Of a stretch of 64,000 nucleotides of DNA, positions 8,929-16,321 are shown in pieces. The notes under the pieces are model-generated. The model was not told where the DNA came from. It ran no database searches and saw only the letters and a program-made list of their open reading frames with translations. Within the stretch, counting starts at the first letter, position 1, and every line of letters begins with the position of its first letter. Source of the stretch: Capillibacterium thermochitinicola (GTDB lineage: Bacteria > Bacillota > UBA4882 > UBA10575); NCBI RefSeq assembly GCF_013664685.1, contig NZ_JAAKDE010000003.1:88751-152750 (forward strand). Reading direction: 5' to 3'. The translations under genes were made by a program, and so were the position numbers.

Positions 8929-9936
8929 TTAGTTTTGATTCAAAATAGCATCGATGTCGCTTATGGCTTTATTATATTCCTTTTCATATTCTTCGATAAG
9001 TTGTCTGTACTTATCTAAACAATGATAGAATAATTTCCATCGTTCGTTTTCGATTTCAACTATACCATTTGCCTCATAAAAACTCTTATCCCTATACAAT
9101 TTAGCTGCTGCGCAAAGCATTTGCTTGAATATTTTGTTTACCATTTTTTGCTCATGATTTATTTCTTGATACTCATCTTCCAACAAATTTATACAATAAA
9201 ATAGATTTTCTGCTATTTTTTTCGAAGTATTATTTTCCGTCATCAATGAACTTCCGGTCAATCTCCGATAATATAGTTTTTCAGGAAGATATTTAATTTT
9301 TTTAATATTTTTAGATAAGAAATACAAAAAAATACAATCCTCATAGTAAGTAATTTTATTATCAAATCTAATTCGATTCTTTTTTATTACATCCATATCA
9401 ATCATATTAATCCATAAATTCCCTCTGAATTTATTATTGAACAAACATAACTTAAGAAATGTGCTTAGTTCCATAAGACCATTACCATTAGAGACATCAC
9501 TTCGATCATAAAACTTTGACATTCTTATAATTTTCTCAGGAGGGTTATTTTTTAAATAATCATCTTCGAATACACATTGAGCATCAAAAGTAACCATATC
9601 CACTTTTTGAGCTTCGAAACAAGACATGCAGATTTGGAAGGTTTTTTCATGTATAAAGTCATCACTATCCAAAAAATACAAGTAATCTCCGCGCGCTATT
9701 TCAATCCCTAAATTTCTAGCCGCAGATGCTCCTTGGTTTTTCTGCTCAATTAGTTTAAACCGGCTGTCTTTTTTCATATACTCTTTTACGATCTCTCCAC
9801 ATCTATCTGTAGACCCATCATTAATAACTATTGCTTCAAAATTAGTATATGTTTGTTTTAAGAGTGAGTTCAAACAATCAGATATATATTTTTCCGTATT
9901 ATACATTGGAATAATTACAGATATGAGTTTGTTCAT
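8929..9936 (-). CDS. GT2 family glycosyltransferase
   Basis: The GT-A fold is shown by ISVIIPMYNTEKYISDCL, AIVINDGSTDRCGEIV, QKNQGASAARNLG and YLYFLDSDDFIHE with the DxD metal site. The roughly 190-residue C-terminal half is Lys- and Asn-rich with no recognised domain. I place the start at ATG 9936, which gives a standard family N-terminus; GTG 9957 overlaps the upstream stop and is an alternative with weaker support. It lies between a TagF-like gene and a gene carrying the PglD-like module, and is part of the AT-rich island. Confidence 0.83.
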   Translation of the reverse strand: MNKLISVIIPMYNTEKYISDCLNSLLKQTYTNFEAIVINDGSTDRCGEIVKEYMKKDSRFKLIEQKNQGASAARNLGIEIARGDYLYFLDSDDFIHEKTFQICMSCFEAQKVDMVTFDAQCVFEDDYLKNNPPEKIIRMSKFYDRSDVSNGNGLMELSTFLKLCLFNNKFRGNLWINMIDMDVIKKNRIRFDNKITYYEDCIFLYFLSKNIKKIKYLPEKLYYRRLTGSSLMTENNTSKKIAENLFYCINLLEDEYQEINHEQKMVNKIFKQMLCAAAKLYRDKSFYEANGIVEIENERWKLFYHCLDKYRQLIEEYEKEYNKAISDIDAILNQN

Positions 9937-9953
9937 CACTTTCTCTACCCTCT

Positions 9954-10766
9954 TCACTCTATGATTTCATCCAGGGATAGTATAAGTTTATCAGTATAAG
10001 TTCTCAACTCTTCATAAATCTGTTCAAAATCATAAACAGGAGTAACTACAATCAGGTCCAAATCATTTCTGCCAATTAAATCACTGCACTTAATGATCGG
10101 TATCCCCCTATAAGATTCGTTCGTATCGTACTCATCAATATAAACAGATACTTCGATGTTTTTTTTCTCAAGAATAAGACTGAACATTTTTCCAATTTTC
10201 CCTACGCCATAAAGGGCTACTTTGGTATTTTCATTCAAATATTTTATATTTGTTTTATTCCCGCTTAGGAAACCAAATACTTTTTCGCCTATTTGTACAT
10301 TTGTTTTATAACGGTATATTTTATCAAATTCATTAATATAAATCGTAAAGATAATAATGTTATCGCGAAAGAACTCTTTTATCTTTTTTTGTGTTTTTCG
10401 GTCAATACTATTCCATAAATGAAACAATCTATTAATTTTAGCGTTATACAAATCTTGAAGTTGATATATATTTTTAATGAATTCCGTATTTTGATAGTTA
10501 ATAATACTTTCGAGCAAAAGCCCATTAAGAATAAAATAATAGGAAGGTTGTTTCTCCGGCTCAAACTCAATAATTTTACCATTAAATATAAAGCGGAAAA
10601 ATAAATTCTCGCATGTAAAATAATTAATTATATTCCTCTTAACAAAACAGTTAATATTCTCGCGAGGGTACTCATTATTAATATCAAATTCCAGTACGTT
10701 GCCTTTAAACGTAATATTATCTATACTAAATTTTTTAACAAATTCCGGCGAAATACTCAGTTCCAT
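9954..10766 (-). CDS. Unrecognised protein with C-terminal PglD-like Rossmann module
   Basis: 270 residues. The first 180 match no family I recognise and are rich in Asn, Ile and Lys. The last 85 are a Rossmann module: KVALYGVGKIGKMFSLIL, then VSVYIDEYDTNES, GIPIIKCSDL and LDLIVVTPVYDFEQIY. The same module occurs in four neighbours, fused to glycosyl-, glycerophospho- or methyltransferase domains, so the N-terminal part may be a transferase or binding domain of a new type. ATG 10766 has AAGGGAG upstream. The stop overlaps the possible GTG start of the next gene. Confidence 0.7.
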   Translation of the reverse strand: MELSISPEFVKKFSIDNITFKGNVLEFDINNEYPRENINCFVKRNIINYFTCENLFFRFIFNGKIIEFEPEKQPSYYFILNGLLLESIINYQNTEFIKNIYQLQDLYNAKINRLFHLWNSIDRKTQKKIKEFFRDNIIIFTIYINEFDKIYRYKTNVQIGEKVFGFLSGNKTNIKYLNENTKVALYGVGKIGKMFSLILEKKNIEVSVYIDEYDTNESYRGIPIIKCSDLIGRNDLDLIVVTPVYDFEQIYEELRTYTDKLILSLDEIIE

Positions 10767-10805
10767 TTATCAAACTCCCTTATTACTAGACGTATTATCA
10801 TTTAT

Positions 10806-11837
10806 TCACTTAATAAAAACGGCACTACCCAAATAATCACTTAGCGGAATATAGTTAATACCCGTTTCCCGCCAAAATTGTTTAACTGCTTCCTTCACAC
10901 CGGAATAATAGGCATTATTATAGTCATGGATTAAAAGATAACCCCCTTTGGAAAGTCTTGGATAAAAAAAATGCAACCCCTCATAAGTAGGTTTGTACAA
11001 ATCCACATCTATACTAACAAAGGAGAATAATTCATCAGCTAGATCAGTCGCGCTTTGGGGAAAATACCCTTTTTTAATAACTACATTCTTTTTATGCGAC
11101 AGCTTGTCCACAACTATTTCAACGCTTGTATCTCCTAAATGTCCGGCTTTAGCTTGTGAAAAATTTCTGGATTTTTCGATCTCAACATCTTTTTGAGAAA
11201 AACCTTCGAAAGTATCAAATATATAAAATATTCTATCTGGAAATAAATCATTTATAAGTTTGGAAAAATCTCCTTTATAGACCCCTAGTTCGGCAATTGC
11301 CCCTTCAATCTTTCTTTCCCTCACTTCCCTTGCAATCAATTCTACTGTCGATACACGAACATAATCTATCCCTTTAATTAAATAATCTGGATAATTATAT
11401 AGTTTCTTATTTCTTTCCATATCGAAAGGAATCATATTGCATATAGCATAATTCTTAAAATAAACAGACAAATATTCATCCTTCAGGATATTTATATATT
11501 TCATATTATCCTCATAAATTTCTTTTACCAGAACTTTTACCCCTTTTGGCTTTGGCTGAAATAGTTGGATAATTTTACTTCTTTGTACATTCATTTTTAA
11601 AAGTTGATCTGTTATTTCCTGATTATATATACTGGCAATTACAATATAATCATAATCATACTTATCAACAGCTATAGGATTTTCAACTTTAACTCCATTA
11701 TGGACCGTTCCTTGCTTGGCTCGGTTATTATCCAAATAAGCAAGAATTTGTACTTTTTCCAAATCTATTATCTCTAAGGCTTTTTTTGAACCTTCCCCTG
11801 TCCCAAAAATTAACACCTTTATTTTACTGTCTTGCAT
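10806..11837 (-). CDS. TylF/MycF-like methyltransferase with N-terminal PglD-like module
   Basis: From ATG 11837 (behind AAGGAAGGG) the protein opens with the module VLIFGTGEGSKKALEII, LAYLDNNRAKQG, DYIVIASIYNQEI. From about residue 150 it is a TylF-type SAM-dependent O-methyltransferase: GAIAELGVYKGDFSKLI (SAM loop), IFDTFEGFS, FVSIDVDLYKPTYEGLHFFYP and GGYLLIHDYN. TylF and MycF methylate sugar hydroxyls in macrolide synthesis and are common in surface-glycan clusters. An upstream in-frame ATG at 11954 would overlap tagD by 88 bp and is less likely. Confidence 0.8.
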   Translation of the reverse strand: MQDSKIKVLIFGTGEGSKKALEIIDLEKVQILAYLDNNRAKQGTVHNGVKVENPIAVDKYDYDYIVIASIYNQEITDQLLKMNVQRSKIIQLFQPKPKGVKVLVKEIYEDNMKYINILKDEYLSVYFKNYAICNMIPFDMERNKKLYNYPDYLIKGIDYVRVSTVELIAREVRERKIEGAIAELGVYKGDFSKLINDLFPDRIFYIFDTFEGFSQKDVEIEKSRNFSQAKAGHLGDTSVEIVVDKLSHKKNVVIKKGYFPQSATDLADELFSFVSIDVDLYKPTYEGLHFFYPRLSKGGYLLIHDYNNAYYSGVKEAVKQFWRETGINYIPLSDYLGSAVFIK

Positions 11838-11866
11838 CACTATCCCTTCCTTGCGTACAATAGATA

Positions 11867-12268
11867 CTAAATTACCGCCTTGGCAGCTTGCAGATCCTTC
11901 TTGATTTTCGTTGTTGAAATCCCTTCGGTCCTGGGTAAATATATTACCTCGCATAAATCCGATAAATCATCAAATTTCCCTTCCCAGTCCGAACCCATGA
12001 CAAAAATATCCACTTTGTATTTAATAATATCCTCTCTCTTTTGCTCCCAATTTTTTTCCGGAATTATTAAATCGACATATTTAATCGCTTCTAAAATTGC
12101 CTTTCTTTCCTCGTAACTATGGTAAGCTTTTTTTCTTTTTATTGCGTTAAATTCATCAGTAGATAAACCGACTATTAAATAATCACCTAATTTCTTTGCC
12201 CTTCGCAATAAGTTTATATGCCCGACATGCAACAAGTCATAAGTCCCATAAGTAATAACGGTTTTCAC
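11867..12268 (-). CDS. tagD: Glycerol-3-phosphate cytidylyltransferase
   Basis: Makes CDP-glycerol from glycerol-3-phosphate and CTP. Seen directly: TYGTYDLLHVGHINLLRRAKKLG with the HxGH nucleotide-binding motif, VGLSTDEFNAIK, SYEERKAIL and the RTEGISTTKIK signature (GISTT). The length of about 133 residues is typical of TagD/TarD. I chose GTG 12268, which gives the usual MKTVITYGTYDLLH start with AAAGGGG upstream; GTG 12277 is the longer option. It feeds the two TagF-like transferases downstream. Its presence makes glycerol phosphate the likely building block of the island's product. Confidence 0.92.
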   Translation of the reverse strand: MKTVITYGTYDLLHVGHINLLRRAKKLGDYLIVGLSTDEFNAIKRKKAYHSYEERKAILEAIKYVDLIIPEKNWEQKREDIIKYKVDIFVMGSDWEGKFDDLSDLCEVIYLPRTEGISTTKIKKDLQAAKAVI

Positions 12269-12273
12269 TATCT

Positions 12274-13395
12274 TCACCCCTTTTGCATTAAGTCAGAGAA
12301 CAAGGTTTTTAACCTATTAGCTAAGCTTTTTAAAGGGATTTCATTATTTTTCCCCAAATACCACACCATTCCCGCTTCTCCCAGTGTCTCTAACGTCTCC
12401 ACCTGATTCTCCGCTACAGCAATAACAATCGTCGGCAATTCCAGGTAAAGCCGCTCCCAGGTGGTGGTACCCCCGGCACCGATCGCCAGATCCGCCGCCG
12501 CCATCAACTCCGCCATATTCTCTACCTGACAGTGGTAGTTAGTTTTGGGCATCTCGCTACAGATTTTCTTAATTTCTTCTTTATGTGGATTAGTTGCCCC
12601 AACCACCACATCCACGGCAATCTCGGGGCGGTTCAACAGTTTGATTGCTTCCAGGGCCTTTTTCGTCTCATTGGTCGGGTCGCTCCCCCCAAAAAAGATC
12701 AGAATCCGCCGGATCTTCCCGTCCCGTTTACGTAAAGTTTTTTTCGCCTGGTGGAACTCGGGGCGAAGAAGAGCGTACTCGGGCCCGAACAGTTTCCGGC
12801 AGGTCGAGGGAACCAAGCCGTTGTACCGGTGTACCATCCCCCGGAAGTAGTTTTGATCCAAGAGCAGATCACAATCATGGGGGCGGTTGGCCAGATCATC
12901 AATGACCATAATCCTGTTAACATAGGGTCGAAGGAACTGCTCCCATTTGTAATCTATGGCATAGCTGTCAACAACTAAATTTATGTTTGGACCCGGTTTT
13001 AAACCCGGATCAGAAAACACCTGCGCCGCAATTTTTGAACTTTGGTTGATTAGACCCTCATCAAGGCAAGAAGCTTGCCTCGAAACACCATCATTACCTA
13101 TATCGGATTGCACTCCAGCTTGGTTAAGGATTATTTCCCGGGTTTTCGTTGCATCTGCCCGCCAGTTTTCACCCAGCCATGCCCAGTAGTCTCCCGTTAA
13201 ATTTATTTCATCGTTCAAACGATAGACTGTAAACCCTTTGCTTTCCACATAATCACATAAATCTCCGGGCAACACCCGGGATATAAAAGAAACCTCCAGC
13301 CCGAATTGTCTAAGGTCGCCGGCTAATGTGAGACAACGCATGACATGTCCCGTGCCAATCTGGGCGGAGGCATCAGTCCGAATAAACACCTTCAT
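12274..13395 (-). CDS. pseG: PseG/SpsG-type UDP-sugar hydrolase, copy 2
   Basis: 373 residues starting VFIRTDASAQIGTGHVMRCLTLA with the catalytic GxGHxMR motif. VVDSYAIDYKWEQFLRP, VIDDLANRPHDCDLLLDQN, ALLRPEF, FFGGSDPTNET and GAGGTTTWERLYLELP parallel copy 1 (1742-2896). The inserted stretch before VVDSYAID is unlike that of copy 1 and encloses a 17-bp DNA palindrome at 13064-13080. ATG 13395 lies 1 bp after the upstream spsF stop, so the two are translated together. GC content is again that of the main genome, and the AT-rich island begins just downstream. Confidence 0.9.
   Translation of the reverse strand: MKVFIRTDASAQIGTGHVMRCLTLAGDLRQFGLEVSFISRVLPGDLCDYVESKGFTVYRLNDEINLTGDYWAWLGENWRADATKTREIILNQAGVQSDIGNDGVSRQASCLDEGLINQSSKIAAQVFSDPGLKPGPNINLVVDSYAIDYKWEQFLRPYVNRIMVIDDLANRPHDCDLLLDQNYFRGMVHRYNGLVPSTCRKLFGPEYALLRPEFHQAKKTLRKRDGKIRRILIFFGGSDPTNETKKALEAIKLLNRPEIAVDVVVGATNPHKEEIKKICSEMPKTNYHCQVENMAELMAAADLAIGAGGTTTWERLYLELPTIVIAVAENQVETLETLGEAGMVWYLGKNNEIPLKSLANRLKTLFSDLMQKG
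13064..13080. repeat. 17-bp perfect palindrome inside the pseG copy 2 insert
   Basis: AGGCAAG, spacer AAG, CTTGCCT, located in the non-conserved segment of pseG copy 2. It is a compact hairpin within coding sequence and may mark a small palindromic insertion that kept the frame. Confidence 0.55.
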
Positions 13396-13396
13396 T

Positions 13397-14137
13397 TTAC
13401 TTCACCGGTTTCTGTTTTATGTGCGCGTTGATCTTTGTCCACTCAGGATTTTCTTCTATTAGTTTCAAACAATCCTCCAGGGTAAAATGGGGATTAACCG
13501 GATAGAGCGCGGTAATGATCTTTTCGATCAGCGCAAAATCCTCCGGTGTATCAACCGTCCACCGGTAATGGCTGTAATCTTTCTCATAAGGCAAAGTCTT
13601 TATTCTATAACGTTCCGGATGTCTCTTGATAAAGATGGTAACATGCTCACGCTCCGCTTCGTCTGTCGCCTCTTCGTATGCCTCCTTAAGCGCCTGATAG
13701 GAAAAGACCTCCGTATCCATCCCCCGGGGGTAAGTCCGATTGGAAAAGGTGTTTGAAACGTAATCGTATTCCGCTTGATGCGCCAGATAAAAGCCAATCA
13801 CCTTATCAACCACCGCCGGATCGATCAAAGGGCAGTCGGAAGTAATCCGAACGACCACATCGGCGCCAAATTGGCTTGCGGCACTGTAGTAACGGGCCAG
13901 GACATCATGCTCCGGACCACGAAAGTAGGGAACACCCAATCTTTGACACAGGTCAACAATCGGTTGTTCCTCGCCGTTATCCGTCGTGGCAATGATCACC
14001 TGATCCGCCTGTTTTACCCGTAATAACCTTTCCAACTGATATTCGAGTAAGGGTTTACCCAGGACCTTTTTCATGATCTTCCCCGGCAGCCGGGTGGAAC
14101 CCATCCTGGCTTGGACAATTATTGCGGTTGACATCAT
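13397..14137 (-). CDS. spsF: SpsF/PseF-type cytidylyltransferase, copy 2
   Basis: 246 residues with AIIVQARMGSTRLPGKIM, VIIATTDNGEEQ, FRGPEHDVLARYY, RITSDCPLIDPAVVDK, YPRGMDTEVFS and RWTVDTPEDFALIEKI. It closely parallels copy 1 at 2935-3675. The expected role is CTP-dependent activation of the nonulosonic acid or a related sugar. Two ATGs (14137, 14134) sit behind GGAGGACA. It is directly downstream of pseC, and the order pseB-pseC-spsF-pseG matches the pathway up to the missing PseH and PseI. Confidence 0.88.
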   Translation of the reverse strand: MMSTAIIVQARMGSTRLPGKIMKKVLGKPLLEYQLERLLRVKQADQVIIATTDNGEEQPIVDLCQRLGVPYFRGPEHDVLARYYSAASQFGADVVVRITSDCPLIDPAVVDKVIGFYLAHQAEYDYVSNTFSNRTYPRGMDTEVFSYQALKEAYEEATDEAEREHVTIFIKRHPERYRIKTLPYEKDYSHYRWTVDTPEDFALIEKIITALYPVNPHFTLEDCLKLIEENPEWTKINAHIKQKPVK

Positions 14138-14156
14138 TGTCCTCCTCTATCCACGT

Positions 14157-15320
14157 TTATCTTATTATCTCCTCTAATCTCTCTATTACATAATCCTGAT
14201 CCTCTTCACTCAGTCCATAATAGAGCGGAAGCGTAAGCGCCTCGCGGTAATACTCTTCAGCTTTAGGGAAATCGCCGGCTTTAAAGCCTAACCGCTCATA
14301 GTAGGGCTGGGTGTGCACGGGAATATAATGCACATTGACATTGATCCCGGCTGCCCTTAGCTCTTCAAAGATCTGCTTCCGGGATTTTTGCAATTGATTA
14401 AGATGTAAACAGATCACATAAAGGTGATAAGCCGAATAGGTCTCGGGATCCTGCCACGGCAAGGTCACCGGCAGGTCTTTGAGCATTTGATCGTAACGGT
14501 TTGCCAAATAACGGCGATGGTGGACAAACTCATCAATCCTTTGCAACTGACTGTAACCCAAAGCCGCCTGGATATCGGTCATCCGGTAGTTATACCCTAA
14601 GTCAATCTGCTGGTAATACCAAGGTCCTTCCTTGGTTCTTACCATAAATCGTTCGTCGCGGGTGATCCCATGGGTCCGGAGGCGCAGTAACTTTTCGTAG
14701 AGCTCCTCCCGGTTGGTTAGGACCATCCCCCCTTCGCCGGTGGTGATGATCTTGACCGGATGGAAACTGAAGACTACCATGTCGGAAAACTGACAGGCAC
14801 CGACCTTTTTCCCCTGGTAACTGCCACCAATGGCGTGGGCGGCATCCTCAATCACCGTGAAGTTATACTGGTCCGCCAGCTTCCGGATCTCCGCCATCCG
14901 GCAGGATTGCCCGGCAAAGTGCACAGGGATAACAACCTTGGGCAGCCGACCGCTTTTGGCCGCTTGAACAAGTCTTTCTTCAAGAGCGTCGACACTCATG
15001 TTATAAGTCTGCGGATCAATATCGACAAAGTTAACTTCGGCCCCACAGTAAAGACCGCAGTTGGCCGAGGCGACAAAGGTATTGGGCGATGTCCAGAGCA
15101 GATCACCGGGCCCCAAGCCCGCCGCCAGGCAGGCCAGATGCAGGGCGGCGGTGGCATTGCTCACAGCAACGGCGTAACGCGCTCCGCAGTATGCCGCTAC
15201 CGCTTCTTCAAACCGCTGGATCGCCGGGCCCTGGGTCAACCAGTCGGACTGGAGAACTTTCAGTACCGCTTGGATATCTTCCTGGTTAATATCCTGACGG
15301 GCGTATGGAATCTGCTTCAT
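14157..15320 (-). CDS. pseC: UDP-4-keto-sugar aminotransferase
   Basis: A PLP-dependent DegT/DnrJ/EryC1 aminotransferase of 387 residues. The Schiff-base lysine is K190 in SFHPVKIITTGEGG. TVIEDAAHAIGGSYQGKKVG supplies the cofactor-binding Asp, and DWLTQGP and NATAALHLA are family N-terminal motifs. In pseudaminic acid synthesis PseC aminates the C4 keto product of PseB. It overlaps pseB by 4 bp (ATG 15320 within ATGA), so the two steps are translationally coupled. Legionaminic or bacillosamine-type aminotransferases are alternatives, but the partner PseB favours PseC. Confidence 0.92.
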   Translation of the reverse strand: MKQIPYARQDINQEDIQAVLKVLQSDWLTQGPAIQRFEEAVAAYCGARYAVAVSNATAALHLACLAAGLGPGDLLWTSPNTFVASANCGLYCGAEVNFVDIDPQTYNMSVDALEERLVQAAKSGRLPKVVIPVHFAGQSCRMAEIRKLADQYNFTVIEDAAHAIGGSYQGKKVGACQFSDMVVFSFHPVKIITTGEGGMVLTNREELYEKLLRLRTHGITRDERFMVRTKEGPWYYQQIDLGYNYRMTDIQAALGYSQLQRIDEFVHHRRYLANRYDQMLKDLPVTLPWQDPETYSAYHLYVICLHLNQLQKSRKQIFEELRAAGINVNVHYIPVHTQPYYERLGFKAGDFPKAEEYYREALTLPLYYGLSEEDQDYVIERLEEIIR

Positions 15321-16306
15321 TCTGCACCCAGCCTTCTTAGCTCTTCCACCGTCAAAAAGACCGGATTGGTGTCGGAACGGTACTCAAATCCTTCGACAAC
15401 CTGGCGTCCAACCTCTCCCGTTGGTAGATGTTGGTAGTCAGGTTTGCCGAAAGTGTGGATCGGTGGTTGGATTAGGTAAAAATCGGTAAACTCGAGGGTT
15501 AAATGGGATGCTTCGGCCGGGATCATCAGTTCATGCAGTTTTTCCCCGGGCCGGATCCCAATGATCTTCATCTTCAGATCTTCACCAAAGGATTTCACTA
15601 AATCGGTGATGCGCATCGAAGGAATTTTCGGCACAAAAACCTCTCCGCCCTGCATCCTGGCGAAATTTTTTAGGACAAAATCCACGCCTTCCTGAACTGA
15701 AATCCAAAACCGGGTCATTCGCGGGTCGGTCACCGGTAATTCCTTTGTTCCTTCGGCCACCAGTTTCTTAAAGAGGGGCACCACCGAACCGCGGGAACCG
15801 ATCACATTTCCGTAACGGACTACGGCAAAACGGGACTGGAGTCCGCCGGCGATGTTATTGGCCGCTACAATAAGCTTCTCCATAACCATCTTGGTGGCCC
15901 CATAGAGGTTGATCGGGTTCACCGCTTTGTCGGTGGAGAGGGCGATTACCTTCTTTACACCGTTTTCGATCGCGGCTTTCACCACATTTTCCGCACCGTT
16001 AATGTTGGTTTTAATAAACTCCATCGGGTTATACTCCGCCGCCGGCACCTGTTTTAACGCCGCGGCGTGAATCACATAATCCACCCCGCGCATTGCCTGG
16101 CTTAAACGGTCCGCGTCCCGGATATCGCCGAGAAAATAACGCATCTGCGGTGCTTTGAAGACTTGTTGCATTTCGTATTGTTTCAGTTCGTCACGGGAAA
16201 AAACGATCAATCTTTTTAACTTATACCTCTCCAGTAAAGTCCGGACACAGCAACGTCCAAAACTACCTGTTCCCCCAGTGATTAATACGGTTTTTCCATC
16301 AAACAA
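15317..16306 (-). CDS. pseB: UDP-N-acetylglucosamine 4,6-dehydratase (inverting)
   Basis: A short-chain dehydrogenase/reductase fold enzyme. KTVLITGGTGSFGR binds NADP; KRLIVFSRDELKQYEMQQ is highly characteristic of PseB/FlaA1; GDIRDADRL, HAAALKQVPAAEYNPMEFI and ALSTDKAVNP follow, then YGATKMVMEKL with the catalytic Tyr and Lys. I chose TTG 16306 because GGGGTGGGG lies four bases upstream and MFDGKTVLITGG is the usual family start; TTG 16321 is the longer option. It is the first committed step of pseudaminic acid synthesis and sits directly behind maf. Confidence 0.92.
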   Translation of the reverse strand: MFDGKTVLITGGTGSFGRCCVRTLLERYKLKRLIVFSRDELKQYEMQQVFKAPQMRYFLGDIRDADRLSQAMRGVDYVIHAAALKQVPAAEYNPMEFIKTNINGAENVVKAAIENGVKKVIALSTDKAVNPINLYGATKMVMEKLIVAANNIAGGLQSRFAVVRYGNVIGSRGSVVPLFKKLVAEGTKELPVTDPRMTRFWISVQEGVDFVLKNFARMQGGEVFVPKIPSMRITDLVKSFGEDLKMKIIGIRPGEKLHELMIPAEASHLTLEFTDFYLIQPPIHTFGKPDYQHLPTGEVGRQVVEGFEYRSDTNPVFLTVEELRRLGAE

Positions 16307-16321
16307 TTGACCCCACCCCAA

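Noticed and set aside
11838..11954. Longer start for the TylF-like gene
   Set aside because: It would overlap tagD by 88 bp and adds non-homologous sequence; ATG 11837 has a good ribosome-binding site and starts at the Rossmann module.
3736..12268. AT-rich island as a mobile element
   Set aside because: No transposase, integrase, terminal inverted repeat or target duplication is visible. Only the spsF-pseG repeats flank it. Horizontal origin is possible but not shown.
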